From a virus, in the IMG/VR virus record IMGVR_UViG_3300046718_000137, positions 1 through 31,544 of that record: 31,544 bases of DNA; one strand, written 5' to 3'. The notes under the pieces were generated by a model. That model did no database searches. It saw only the letters and a list, made by a program, of their open reading frames with translations, and was not told the DNA's origin. Shown here in pieces: positions 22,881-29,888 of this stretch; positions within the stretch are counted from its first letter, which is position 1; each line of letters opens with the position of its first letter. The position numbers were made by a program, and so were the translations under genes.

Positions 22881-23461
22881 CAATTATTTGGCACCGGCAT
22901 GGCCTCGTAAGTCTTGCCGAGACGGGTCAAGGGTTCACCCTTGTTGTCGCGCCCAAACTGGCCCGGAGGCGCCGCAGTAAGCTGCTCTTCCTTGATGCGA
23001 ACCTGGCGGCGGGCCTTGTCGCGCTCAAGCTGCTTGGCCTCCAGCGTGATTTCGAGCGGGCGCTCCATAAGCTGCATGCCGCGCCGCATTACAGTCTTTT
23101 CCTTAGTGCCGCGAGGCATCAATTCGGGATGTCGATCCGACGGCACCGGCTCCCAGCCCGTGCGGGCCAGAGTGACCTGATAGGACGACTGCTCTTCGTT
23201 GAGGATCGAGAACAGCTTCCACTCGTATGACCACCCTTCCGGAATGATCGCGGGGTTGATGTAAAATTCATCGGCGCCCTCGTCGAGAACGCCGTTAGTG
23301 AAGTGGCCGCGCAATTCCAAGGTGCGCCGGGCGGCGCGGTCCATCGAGGTTTCGACCGGCTGGCGAAGCGGCGGGCGCTCAATGAAAGAAGGCGCCTGCA
23401 TGGCCTCTTCAACTCTCGGCTCTTGGGTGGTGAAACGCTGCGGAGGCGGACGGTTGACCAT
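22880..23461 (-). CDS. Conserved phage protein of unknown function before the coat gene
   Basis: The gene encodes 193 residues from ATG 23461 (MVNRPPPQRF), chosen for the GAGGAAAAG site and because it follows the scaffold stop by 10 nt; a longer start would run into the scaffold gene. The centre has a compact aromatic motif, EGWSYEWKLFSILNEEQSSY, and GWEPVPSDRHPELMPRG. The second half is a charged helix (TLEAKQLERDKARRQVRIKE), probably a coiled coil. I recall similar proteins beside scaffold genes in alphaproteobacterial phages, but without a known role. It could assist capsid assembly. It ends at the first terminator-like hairpin. Confidence 0.75.
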   Translation of the reverse strand: MVNRPPPQRFTTQEPRVEEAMQAPSFIERPPLRQPVETSMDRAARRTLELRGHFTNGVLDEGADEFYINPAIIPEGWSYEWKLFSILNEEQSSYQVTLARTGWEPVPSDRHPELMPRGTKEKTVMRRGMQLMERPLEITLEAKQLERDKARRQVRIKEEQLTAAPPGQFGRDNKGEPLTRLGKTYEAMPVPNN

Positions 23462-23471
23462 TATCTTTTCC

Positions 23472-24317
23472 TCAATGCATGCGCCCAGCTTTGCGCATTT
23501 CCTCTTTGGCCTTGGCGTATTCCTGCTCGGACATGCCAGAGATCTCGGCGTATTCGCGCTCAAGCGGCGTCAGCACGGCGCTCCTGCCGCTCGACCCACG
23601 GCTGACAGGCGCAGCCGGCGGGGCCGATTCACGCTGCGGCGCCGCCTTGGCGGACATGGCCTGCGGATCGTCGGCGCCGGTGTCCAAATCTTGGCCTGCG
23701 GGCCTGTCGTAGACGAGCGCCTCGACCGAGCGAAAATAATCGTCCGTGTCGGGATCGATGTCGCGAGCGACCGTGATGTTGTGGGCGGCGACCATCTTGG
23801 CGTAAAGCTTCTTGTCGCGGGCGCATTCCGGATGCGCGCGGACCCAGGCGGCGGATTTCGCCGTCAACTGGCTCGCCAATTCCTCGACGGGATCGATGAT
23901 CGTCTTGATCGGCTGCGGCGGCGCCGGCGCCGGCTGCGCCTCCATTGACGCCTTGCCGTTTTCAAGCTGCAGCAGGCGGGCCGAATTGTCGCCAAGCTGC
24001 GACTGAAATTCAGCGGCGTTGTCAAAATCGCCATTGCGCATCGCTTCAGCGTAAGCGGCCTTCAGGGCGTTGGTGTGCTCCTTGACCCGCTCGATGGCGC
24101 TGATCACCAGTTTAAGCTCGTTGTCGGCCACTTCGACCTGCGCGCCGTGTGCGGTGGTCGCGTATTCGTTGGCGCGGCGTTCCGCCTCGATGCGCGCGGC
24201 GCGCTCGCGGTCGAGTTGCGCCCGCAGTTCGACCAGCGGATCGCGCTCTTCCTTGCCGCCATGCTCCCAATCGGTGTTCGGATCGAAGGCCGGGATGCTA
24301 TTCGGATCTTTCGCCAT
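23472..24317 (-). CDS. Capsid scaffolding protein
   Basis: The gene encodes 281 residues from ATG 24317 (MAKDPNSIPAFD), 5 nt after the GroES-like stop, with a GGTGAG site. A longer in-frame start would overlap that gene. The N-terminal 60 residues are acidic. Residues about 30-130 form long charged helices (LRAQLDRERAARIEAERRAN), as in scaffolds. A Pro/Ala-rich linker and a middle domain (AWVRAHPECARDKKLYAK, DTDDYFRSVEALVYD) follow. The C-terminus is helical and basic (EQEYAKAKEEMRKAGRMH), the usual coat-binding element. Scaffolds fill the procapsid and leave before or during packaging. It lies just upstream of the coat gene block. Confidence 0.8.
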   Translation of the reverse strand: MAKDPNSIPAFDPNTDWEHGGKEERDPLVELRAQLDRERAARIEAERRANEYATTAHGAQVEVADNELKLVISAIERVKEHTNALKAAYAEAMRNGDFDNAAEFQSQLGDNSARLLQLENGKASMEAQPAPAPPQPIKTIIDPVEELASQLTAKSAAWVRAHPECARDKKLYAKMVAAHNITVARDIDPDTDDYFRSVEALVYDRPAGQDLDTGADDPQAMSAKAAPQRESAPPAAPVSRGSSGRSAVLTPLEREYAEISGMSEQEYAKAKEEMRKAGRMH

Positions 24318-24322
24318 GTCGC

Positions 24323-24709
24323 TCACCAAATGAGATCGGGGCTGCTGATGCGCCCCTTGACAGCCGTATCGGTCAGGATGCGGCACAGAACGCCGCTGAC
24401 GGTGATGTTCCAGCCATCCGAGGGGCGAAACAGGATCCAGTCATGCAGTTCGATGTCAGGGAACTGCCATTCGCCGCCGCTGATGAAAGCCTGGGGGCCT
24501 TTCTTGACGACGAGGCCCAGTTTGGACTGGAAACGATCCTCGTTGAGGGTCTGCTGGGCCAGGAACAGGCCGCTCTTGGTCTTTTCGGGCCTGATGTAGA
24601 CCGCGACCAGCAACTGATTGTGGAAAAGTTCGACCCCTGACAGATCACCAAGCTCATCCAGAAGCTTCAGGCGAGGTTCCAGTTCATGTTGCATTTCGGC
24701 AAAGGCCAT
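24323..24709 (-). CDS. GroES-like co-chaperonin (Cpn10 family)
   Basis: The gene encodes 128 residues from ATG 24709 (MAFAEMQHELEP). I prefer this to the GTG at 24727 because AGGAGA sits at the right distance. The core fits the GroES fold: 'LLVAVYIRPEKTKSGLFLAQ' at about residues 35-55, then 'KLGLVVKKGPQAF', 'HDWILFRPSDGWNITVSG' and 'CRILTDTAVKGRI'. This resembles the strand order of GroES, with an RPEKTKSGL mobile-loop region. GroES-like phage proteins such as T4 gp31 cap the host GroEL while folding capsid proteins. It lies directly upstream of the scaffold and coat genes, consistent with a role in coat folding. A GroES-like structural role is the alternative. Confidence 0.78.
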   Translation of the reverse strand: MAFAEMQHELEPRLKLLDELGDLSGVELFHNQLLVAVYIRPEKTKSGLFLAQQTLNEDRFQSKLGLVVKKGPQAFISGGEWQFPDIELHDWILFRPSDGWNITVSGVLCRILTDTAVKGRISSPDLIW

Positions 24710-24743
24710 GCGCGTCTCCTGTGACACGCAATTACTCGCACAC

Positions 24744-24759
24744 TGTCAGTGCGCTGACA
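24744..24759. other. Interrupted palindrome between small genes
   Basis: TGTCAG and CTGACA are perfect inverted halves separated by TGCG, in the 39-57-nt space between the 70-aa gene and the GroES-like gene. It could be a small hairpin or an operator. With a 6-bp stem and no T run, it is weak evidence of regulation. Confidence 0.35.
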
Positions 24760-24766
24760 ATAGGAT

Positions 24767-24979
24767 TTAGAGGCCGCGCTCGCGGTCGTTGGCCTTCTGC
24801 TCGGCCTCATCGACGGTGTCGATGGCGTTGTTGAGGCCGCGTATGACGCCAACCGCCTCGCGATAGGCTTCGAAGGTCGTCATGCTGGCGCCGTATGCGA
24901 GGTCGTTCTTTTGAGCTTCGATCTGCTCGCGCAGGAGCTTCTTCAGTTCTTCGGCAAAAACGCTTTTGAAAGTCTGCAT
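24767..24979 (-). CDS. Small helical protein of unknown function
   Basis: The gene encodes 70 residues from ATG 24979; the upstream ribosome signal is weak (CAGGTT). The sequence is almost entirely amphipathic helix: MQTFKSVFAEELKKLLREQ, then AYREAVGVIRGLNNAIDTV, ending with EAEQKANDRERGL. A coiled-coil dimer is likely. It sits after a strong hairpin and before the GroES-like gene. I recognise no family; it may be a minor structural or assembly protein. The absence of overlapping neighbours and the codon use agree with a real gene. Confidence 0.65.
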   Translation of the reverse strand: MQTFKSVFAEELKKLLREQIEAQKNDLAYGASMTTFEAYREAVGVIRGLNNAIDTVDEAEQKANDRERGL

Positions 24980-25040
24980 TAGGGCTTGAACCTGATTTGT
25001 TCCTGATGTAAGACAAGCTCAAGGTGACGACCGAGGGTAT

Positions 25041-25077
25041 GAGGGCCGCTTCCACGGATGTACTGGAAGCGGCCCTC
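25041..25077. terminator. Perfect 14-bp hairpin after the decapeptide-repeat gene
   Basis: GAGGGCCGCTTCCA at 25041-25054 is perfectly complementary to TGGAAGCGGCCCTC at 25064-25077, with a 9-nt loop. It starts 7 nt beyond the stop codon of the decapeptide-repeat gene. On the minus strand it is followed by ATACCCTC, so there is no T run. On the plus strand it is followed by TCTGTGTTTTC, which is only partly T-rich. It may be an mRNA processing or 3'-end-stabilising element, or a weak terminator. Confidence 0.6.
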
Positions 25078-25084
25078 TGTGTTT

Positions 25085-25774
25085 TCAGACCGGCGTCGGC
25101 TGGGTTCCCCAGTCGGCCTTCACCTCAAACACCCAGGCAAAACCAGTCTTGCCGACGCCTTCGCCGCCATCGGGGCACTTTTTCGGTCGCGCCTGCGGGA
25201 AGGCTTCGACCGCGACCCAATGACCGCCAGGCACAGGCGCATCGCCTTTCGGCTCTGCGACCGGAAGATCATCCGAACCCTGCAGCCAGCCAACCGCCTT
25301 GGTTTCGCCGTCAACCACCACGCAAATCCTGCCGGGGCGATGGGGCGCGCCAGTCGGCAGCGTTTCGCCTTCAGGCAGCGCGATGGCTTGCACCACGGGA
25401 ATGCGCGGCACGGGAATAGGATGGCCGGGAGGGGCCGGAAGAATTGGACCCTGTGAGGGATAAACCGGCAAGCCGGGCAGGCTGTTGTCGGGATGACCGT
25501 AGCCAGGCAATCCTTGATCCGGATGACCGTAGCCGGGCAGGCCCTGATCGGGACGCGGGCGCCTGCCGGGAAGATCGTGATCGGGATGACCGTGACCAGG
25601 CAAACCCTGATCGGGATGTCCGTAGCCAGGCAAATCCTGATCGGGATGGCCGTAGCCGGGAAGGCCCTGATCGGGATGACCGCCAAAGCCAGGGCGCCCA
25701 AAGCCGGGATCGACCGAGCCGGCCACGTCACCGATCTCGGCCACTCCACGAATTACAACATGACGAAGCACCAT
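25085..25774 (-). CDS. Decapeptide-repeat (GHPDQGLPGY) phage protein
   Basis: The gene encodes 229 residues from ATG 25774 with an AGGAG site seven bases away, preferred to the adjacent TTG. Residues 1-30 include a short strand-like start MVLRHVVIRGVAE. Residues 32-101 are seven in-frame copies of a decapeptide with consensus GHPDQGLPGY; the fifth is altered (RRPRPDQGLPG). A Pro-rich linker (GPILPAPPGHPIPVPRIPV) joins a C-terminal domain with RICVVVDGETKAVGWLQGS and GFAWVFEVKADW. The repeat may make an extended Pro/Gly rod. No enzyme motif is seen. It sits in the small-gene block between the ART gene and the GroES-like gene; its role is unknown. Confidence 0.78.
   Translation of the reverse strand: MVLRHVVIRGVAEIGDVAGSVDPGFGRPGFGGHPDQGLPGYGHPDQDLPGYGHPDQGLPGHGHPDHDLPGRRPRPDQGLPGYGHPDQGLPGYGHPDNSLPGLPVYPSQGPILPAPPGHPIPVPRIPVVQAIALPEGETLPTGAPHRPGRICVVVDGETKAVGWLQGSDDLPVAEPKGDAPVPGGHWVAVEAFPQARPKKCPDGGEGVGKTGFAWVFEVKADWGTQPTPV
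25472..25681 (-). repeat. Seven-unit 30-bp tandem repeat inside the decapeptide-repeat gene
   Basis: In-frame units of 30 bp (one unit of 33) encode GHPDQGLPGY-like decapeptides. Copies differ mainly at third codon positions and in the QG/QD/HD/NS dipeptide. The array is coding, in register, with no spacers. Confidence 0.85.
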
Positions 25775-25792
25775 CAACTTTCTCCTATTTGA

Positions 25793-26062
25793 TTACCTGC
25801 CTTGGCAGAAGCGGCGATAGCGACGGCAGTTGCCGTAACCTTCCTCGCCGCGCTCTTCCTTGTATTCGCAAGCGCGCCGCAGTTCCTCGCACTGCCCGCC
25901 CCAGCCGCGCTCGCGGCCAGGACTTACCGCAACGCCGCCTGGCCCAATCTCGATAGACTGAGCACGAGCCGAAATGACAAAGCCGGCAAAAGCGAACAGC
26001 AGGAGGAGGATCCCCAAAGCGACAACAAGCGCGTGATCGACAACAGACTTTTCGAAGCTCAC
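25793..26062 (-). CDS. Small membrane-anchored protein with Cys-rich tail
   Basis: The gene encodes 89 residues from GTG 26062, overlapping the preceding TGA as GTGA. Residues about 10-33 are a hydrophobic anchor or uncleaved signal (ALVVALGILLLLFAFAGFVI). The remaining 55 residues are polar with four cysteines at roughly 58, 65, 78 and 86, between RERGWGGQ and RRFCQGR, and would lie in the periplasm. The layout is compatible with a small inner-membrane spanin-like or lysis-accessory protein, but it is short and lacks a coiled coil, so I leave its role open. Confidence 0.6.
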   Translation of the reverse strand: MSFEKSVVDHALVVALGILLLLFAFAGFVISARAQSIEIGPGGVAVSPGRERGWGGQCEELRRACEYKEERGEEGYGNCRRYRRFCQGR

Positions 26063-27339
26063 TTCCCACCTCCTTTGGCTGGAACCAGGCCATAAGACCT
26101 GATCTTCTGCAGACGGCCTTTGCCGCCGCCCGATCCATCGTCAATCGGATAGGCTCGACCGCCATGCTTGCGGCCCATCGGCCCGCCCGGAGGCGGCATC
26201 GGCATCGGCGGGGGCGCGCCCGGCGGTCCCTGCATGCCTGGAGGTCCAGCCATCGGCGGGGGCGGGGGCGCGGGAGGCGGCACAGGAACCGCCCCCGGCC
26301 CCGGCGGCGGCCCGGCCAGGGGAGGAGGTCCGCCAGCATCGGGAGGAGAGGCGCCGCCAGGTTGCCCAATGACAATATTGATGTTCGTCCTGCCCTTGGT
26401 CTTGCCGCCCTTGGCGTAACCGTCGCGCGGGCCGAGCTTGATGTTGGGGGCGTAGACGCCGCCGCCTTCCTTGCGGGCCTTGCCGCCGCGCTTGGCGCCG
26501 AGGCCTGGAGGCGGGCCGGCCTGCTCATCGGGGGGCGGGCCGGCCTCATCATCAGCACCCGGAGGCGGCATCGGCGGCGCCTTGTGCTTCTTCGACTTTT
26601 TATGCTGGTGCTCCAGCGCGCTGATCAGCGCATCCAGCTTGCCCGAATCCTGGTCCGTTCCGGAAGGTGAAGCTTCGGGCGGGCCGGGAGGCGGACCGGC
26701 GTCCGCCGGCGACGGGATCGGTCCGCCGTCGGCCTTGTGGTGTGCGACCAGCTTCTTGGCGCATTTCTCGTCTTCGGCCTTGTGCGGGTGACCGCCCTTC
26801 GCCATGCCGAACATATGGCCGCTGCCACTGCCCGCCGAAACGCCCAAGGCGTTGGTCGGCACGTTGCCGCCGACTCTATTGTTGGCGTCGATGGCCTGCA
26901 TGGCGTTCGCAGCCGCCTGATTGTTGACAGCAGTCTGGCCGCCAATCGGGCCATTGCCGCCGCCGCCAAATCTGCCGGTCCTGCCGCCTTTCTTCATGCC
27001 GCCTTCACGCTTGACGTAGCCGTCGCGCTTCTCGTTGGCTTCCTTGACGTCGCTATTGTAGATGGCGTTGCCGAACATGGAACTGGCGTTGGCCGCGCCC
27101 CCGCCCTTGCGCGCAACGCGCCCGCCATGCTTGAAAGCCGCCGCGCCCATGACGGCGCCGCCGCTCTTATACGCTCGCCTGGAGACGGGTCGCAGGCCCT
27201 CCTGCTTATCGGCGTGAATTGGATCCTGCTCGACAGGGCCGAAATCGCTGCAATCGACTTTGCCTGCGGACGTGGCCGTCCCCAAACGCTCGGCCTTAGC
27301 CCGCATCGCGGCGCGGTATGTTTTGGCTTGTTCGGACAT
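26059..27339 (-). CDS. KxGG-rich, proline-rich disordered phage protein
   Basis: The gene encodes 426 residues from ATG 27339 behind AGAGGA. It is low in complexity: Gly, Pro, Lys and Ala dominate, with few hydrophobic residues. Motifs of the type KHGGR, RKGGG, AKGG and KKGGR recur along the chain (FKHGGRVARKGGG, MKKGGRTGRFGGG, GYAKGGKTKGR, GRKHGGRAYPI). The second half holds long Pro/Gly/Met tracts (GPPPGPG, PPPPPMAGPP). A short helical segment LDALISALEHQHKKSKKHK lies in the centre. Likely intrinsically disordered and possibly nucleic-acid binding or a virion filler. Similar KxGG motifs occur in several other genes of this window. No named family is recognised. Confidence 0.75.
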   Translation of the reverse strand: MSEQAKTYRAAMRAKAERLGTATSAGKVDCSDFGPVEQDPIHADKQEGLRPVSRRAYKSGGAVMGAAAFKHGGRVARKGGGAANASSMFGNAIYNSDVKEANEKRDGYVKREGGMKKGGRTGRFGGGGNGPIGGQTAVNNQAAANAMQAIDANNRVGGNVPTNALGVSAGSGSGHMFGMAKGGHPHKAEDEKCAKKLVAHHKADGGPIPSPADAGPPPGPPEASPSGTDQDSGKLDALISALEHQHKKSKKHKAPPMPPPGADDEAGPPPDEQAGPPPGLGAKRGGKARKEGGGVYAPNIKLGPRDGYAKGGKTKGRTNINIVIGQPGGASPPDAGGPPPLAGPPPGPGAVPVPPPAPPPPPMAGPPGMQGPPGAPPPMPMPPPGGPMGRKHGGRAYPIDDGSGGGKGRLQKIRSYGLVPAKGGGK

Positions 27340-27381
27340 CGATATGGTCCTCTCGGTTTACGGCTTACCGGAGCCGTGGGG

Positions 27382-27636
27382 TTATGACTTGGGTAGCTTC
27401 AAGCCACCGGAGCCAATCAGGCACTGAATCAGATCGAACACAACATAGATCACGAAGATCACGATCACCGCCCAGACGATAATTTTGACGATTTGCAGGA
27501 TGACGCCGACGGCGCCGCCCAGATCCCCGACTTGGGCCAGCACCCAAGGCACGAAAAGCTGGAGGATGGCGATCAGGGCGCCGACGATGACAACCCAAAT
27601 GAGCAAATTCTCAAGCCAGGCGAGCGAGAAACACAT
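27382..27636 (-). CDS. Small two-helix membrane protein
   Basis: The gene encodes 84 residues from ATG 27636 (MCFSLAWLENLL). The in-frame ATG at 27645 is possible, but the only ribosome-like GAAGG abuts it directly and fits the later ATG better. Two transmembrane helices are clear: about residues 7-28 (WLENLLIWVVIVGALIAILQLF) and 45-72 (AVGVILQIVKIIVWAVIVIFVIYVV). They are separated by a short polar loop PWVLAQVGDLGG. The end is polar and basic (GGLKLPKS). It might be a second holin or antiholin-like protein or an unrelated phage membrane protein; nothing in it decides. Confidence 0.68.
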   Translation of the reverse strand: MCFSLAWLENLLIWVVIVGALIAILQLFVPWVLAQVGDLGGAVGVILQIVKIIVWAVIVIFVIYVVFDLIQCLIGSGGLKLPKS

Positions 27637-27671
27637 CGGCGTCATCCTTCTAGCTAAATCACCGTATCAGG

Positions 27672-29888
27672 TTACCGGGGCCGTGTCGCGGCCAATGCTT
27701 TGTCGATCATGCCGCCGCAGGCATAACCTGGCGGCAGGATCAGCCCCGACTGCCGGGGTGCTTGCGGCGCAGGTGCTCCGGGAGGTCCATTTCCTGTTCC
27801 GCCGATAATTCCTTGGGGGGCTGGCCCGCGTGATCCAGGGCCAGGTACGAGTCCCGGTCCACTGGCACCCCGAACCGGTGCATCAGGCGTTCCAGAGGTG
27901 TCGTGCCACTCCGGTGGCCGGATGCCCCCCGCGAAGTCGTGGATTTCTTTGCGGACATCGTCGATTCCCTTCTTTCCGTTCTTGTAGTCGTTCCAGATGC
28001 TGTCGATATGGGCGTTGTTTTTATCAGTTTTGAAGGTGTCGGGGAACAATCCTCTGATCGCCTCCCACGTAATCGATTGCATTTCGCGCGGCAGTATACC
28101 GCGCTCTTTGGCGGCTTGGCGATAGGCGTCGGCGTAGAGCGGATAGGTTCCGTTCACGCCGGTGGCGTTGGAGCCGCCGGCGCCGGGAACGCCCTTGCCG
28201 GCGTAGTTGCTGAAATTGTGCGCCACCTCAAGCGAATTGCCCGACAGCGCGCGCAGCAGGCCGGCGGCGACCGCATGGGTGTCGATGGTGACGTCGCCGT
28301 GCTGGGAGTTGGGATCGAGGATGTTATTGTAGAAATTGCGAACCTTGTGGCGCTCGCCCATCAGGCGGTTCATGAAGGTCGGATCGCCATTGCTCTCGAT
28401 GGCCTGCACCGCCTTGCCGATTTCGCCCAGCGAACCCCAGCCCGCCCTCGATGGCGATCCGTCGGCGTTCCGGGCGACCTCGCCAAAATGACCTTCCGGC
28501 GTGGCGATCTTGTAGCCGGGATCGCCGTGGGTCTGATCGTGCATCCGGATCCACAGCGCCTTCATGACCGCGCGCTCGTCGCCGGGAATGTGCTTCATGT
28601 CGTCGATGTCGCCCAGCGACTTGCCCCTGATCGCCTGGAAGATTGGCTCGTTCTTCTCGGTGGCCAGCTTGTCCAGGCCGCGATAGGTGCCCTCCATTTC
28701 AGGCGAAAAGGTTTCACCATGATATGCGTTATTGCCGCGCCCCTTCATCGCATGCAGGACGCGCTCGGCCAGCGACACGTTCTGAAACCAGTCCTTCTGC
28801 GGCGACAGCGCGGCCAGCGCGCCGGCGGCGGACGCCTCCGAGACGCCGTATTTTTGCGCCCACTCCTTGGCCAGCTTGTTGGCGCCGTCGTACCACAATT
28901 TGGACCGCTGCCGGGTTTCGTTGGGCACCTGATCGTGCAGCCACAGCAGGTTGTCCTTGACGTGATTGATGAAATGCTCGGCCATATCCGGGTTCGACAG
29001 CTTCGCCGCCCTTTTCGAAACATTCGGGTAGTGCCGCAGGATATCGACGTTCTTGTCGAACAGCGCCGGCGTCGCCCGCAACGCAGCCATGTTGACGGTG
29101 CGCGGCCCTGGCCCCAGATCGAGCGGCTTGGCCCCGGTCGCCAGCCGGGTGTCGATGCGGGCCGGGTGATCGCCCGGCATGATGATCTGGGGAATCGGCG
29201 CCAGCGCAGCGCCGCCCTTGGCCATCGGCGCCCCGCCGCCGACGACATGCGGCAGCTTGTCATAAAGGCTCTTGGCCGTCAGGAGCGCAGAGTGGATCGC
29301 CTTACCGCCTCTCGATGCCATTAGTTCCGCGCTCCCTGCTTGCTGGGGGTCGAATTGTGCAGTCCTGGCCCGGATATTCGATGGGTCGAACATCACCACT
29401 GCGGGGCTTTTGTTTGAAATGCTCGCGCTGCGGCCTCCAGGCTGCAATGATCCGTATCGAGCATCGTATTTGACGCCGTCGTAGCCGTGTTCCTGGATGA
29501 CGCGCTTGGCCTTTTGCGGGCTGACGGCGTCGATATGACCCTGAAGCGGCGGGGCGAATCGACGCCCCTGCTCATCAGAGTTCCAGTATGGCTTGCGGCC
29601 TGTTCCCTTCAGCAGCTTATCGAGAATGGCGTGATGCTCGCCGCCTTCGGGGATAAGCTGGGTGGCGTCGAGAATATTGCCGCGCACATGAACTGGCGTG
29701 ACGTTGCCGCCAGGCCCTTCGGCGTAATGGGAGGCAAAATCCGGATTTTGCGCAAGGTGAACGCCTTCCAGGCCCATTTGCTCGCTGCGCGGAGCGCGCT
29801 TGGCGGCGAAAGCCGGCAGATCCTTAGTTGAGCCGTGAAACCACGTCTGCGACGGATCGAAGCCAAGGGCTTTCGCGCGCTCGTTCAT
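27672..29888 (-). CDS. ADP-ribosyltransferase-like domain fused to a DUF7178-like domain
   Basis: The gene encodes 738 residues from ATG 29888, overlapping the portal stop as ATGA. Residues 15-180 show an ART pattern of the phage type: WFHGS with H18, GVHLAQNPDFASHYA with Y55, GYDGVKYD at 135-142 and VVMFDPSNI. Such enzymes transfer ADP-ribose from NAD+ to protein. Residues about 230-620 hold a second domain with KLWYDGANKLAKEWA, AALSPQKDWFQN, KVRNFYNNILDP and VTIDTHAVAAG, which I recall from DUF7178 phage proteins of unknown function. The C-terminal 100 residues are Gly/Pro-rich, ending YACGGMIDKAL. Its place beside the portal suggests it may be packaged or injected. The ART call lacks an obvious third catalytic residue. 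Confidence 0.72.
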   Translation of the reverse strand: MNERAKALGFDPSQTWFHGSTKDLPAFAAKRAPRSEQMGLEGVHLAQNPDFASHYAEGPGGNVTPVHVRGNILDATQLIPEGGEHHAILDKLLKGTGRKPYWNSDEQGRRFAPPLQGHIDAVSPQKAKRVIQEHGYDGVKYDARYGSLQPGGRSASISNKSPAVVMFDPSNIRARTAQFDPQQAGSAELMASRGGKAIHSALLTAKSLYDKLPHVVGGGAPMAKGGAALAPIPQIIMPGDHPARIDTRLATGAKPLDLGPGPRTVNMAALRATPALFDKNVDILRHYPNVSKRAAKLSNPDMAEHFINHVKDNLLWLHDQVPNETRQRSKLWYDGANKLAKEWAQKYGVSEASAAGALAALSPQKDWFQNVSLAERVLHAMKGRGNNAYHGETFSPEMEGTYRGLDKLATEKNEPIFQAIRGKSLGDIDDMKHIPGDERAVMKALWIRMHDQTHGDPGYKIATPEGHFGEVARNADGSPSRAGWGSLGEIGKAVQAIESNGDPTFMNRLMGERHKVRNFYNNILDPNSQHGDVTIDTHAVAAGLLRALSGNSLEVAHNFSNYAGKGVPGAGGSNATGVNGTYPLYADAYRQAAKERGILPREMQSITWEAIRGLFPDTFKTDKNNAHIDSIWNDYKNGKKGIDDVRKEIHDFAGGIRPPEWHDTSGTPDAPVRGASGPGLVPGPGSRGPAPQGIIGGTGNGPPGAPAPQAPRQSGLILPPGYACGGMIDKALAATRPR

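Noticed and set aside
23462-23563. Upstream extension of the 193-aa gene to 23563
   Set aside because: It would overlap the scaffold gene's end and is Cys/Arg/Pro-rich noise; ATG 23461 has a GAGGAAAAG site.
24318-24386. Upstream extension of the scaffold gene to 24386
   Set aside because: It overlaps the GroES-like gene; ATG 24317 lies 5 nt after that gene's stop and has a ribosome site.
25472-25681. Regular 30-bp repeats that could be taken for CRISPR
   Set aside because: There are no unique spacers, the repeats are contiguous and in frame, and they encode a decapeptide in a gene with a good ribosome site.
27903-29324. Plus-strand frame of 473 codons opposite the ART fusion
   Set aside because: It is antisense to the ART and DUF7178-like coding sequence and has the Arg/Ala/Val-rich composition of a shadow frame.
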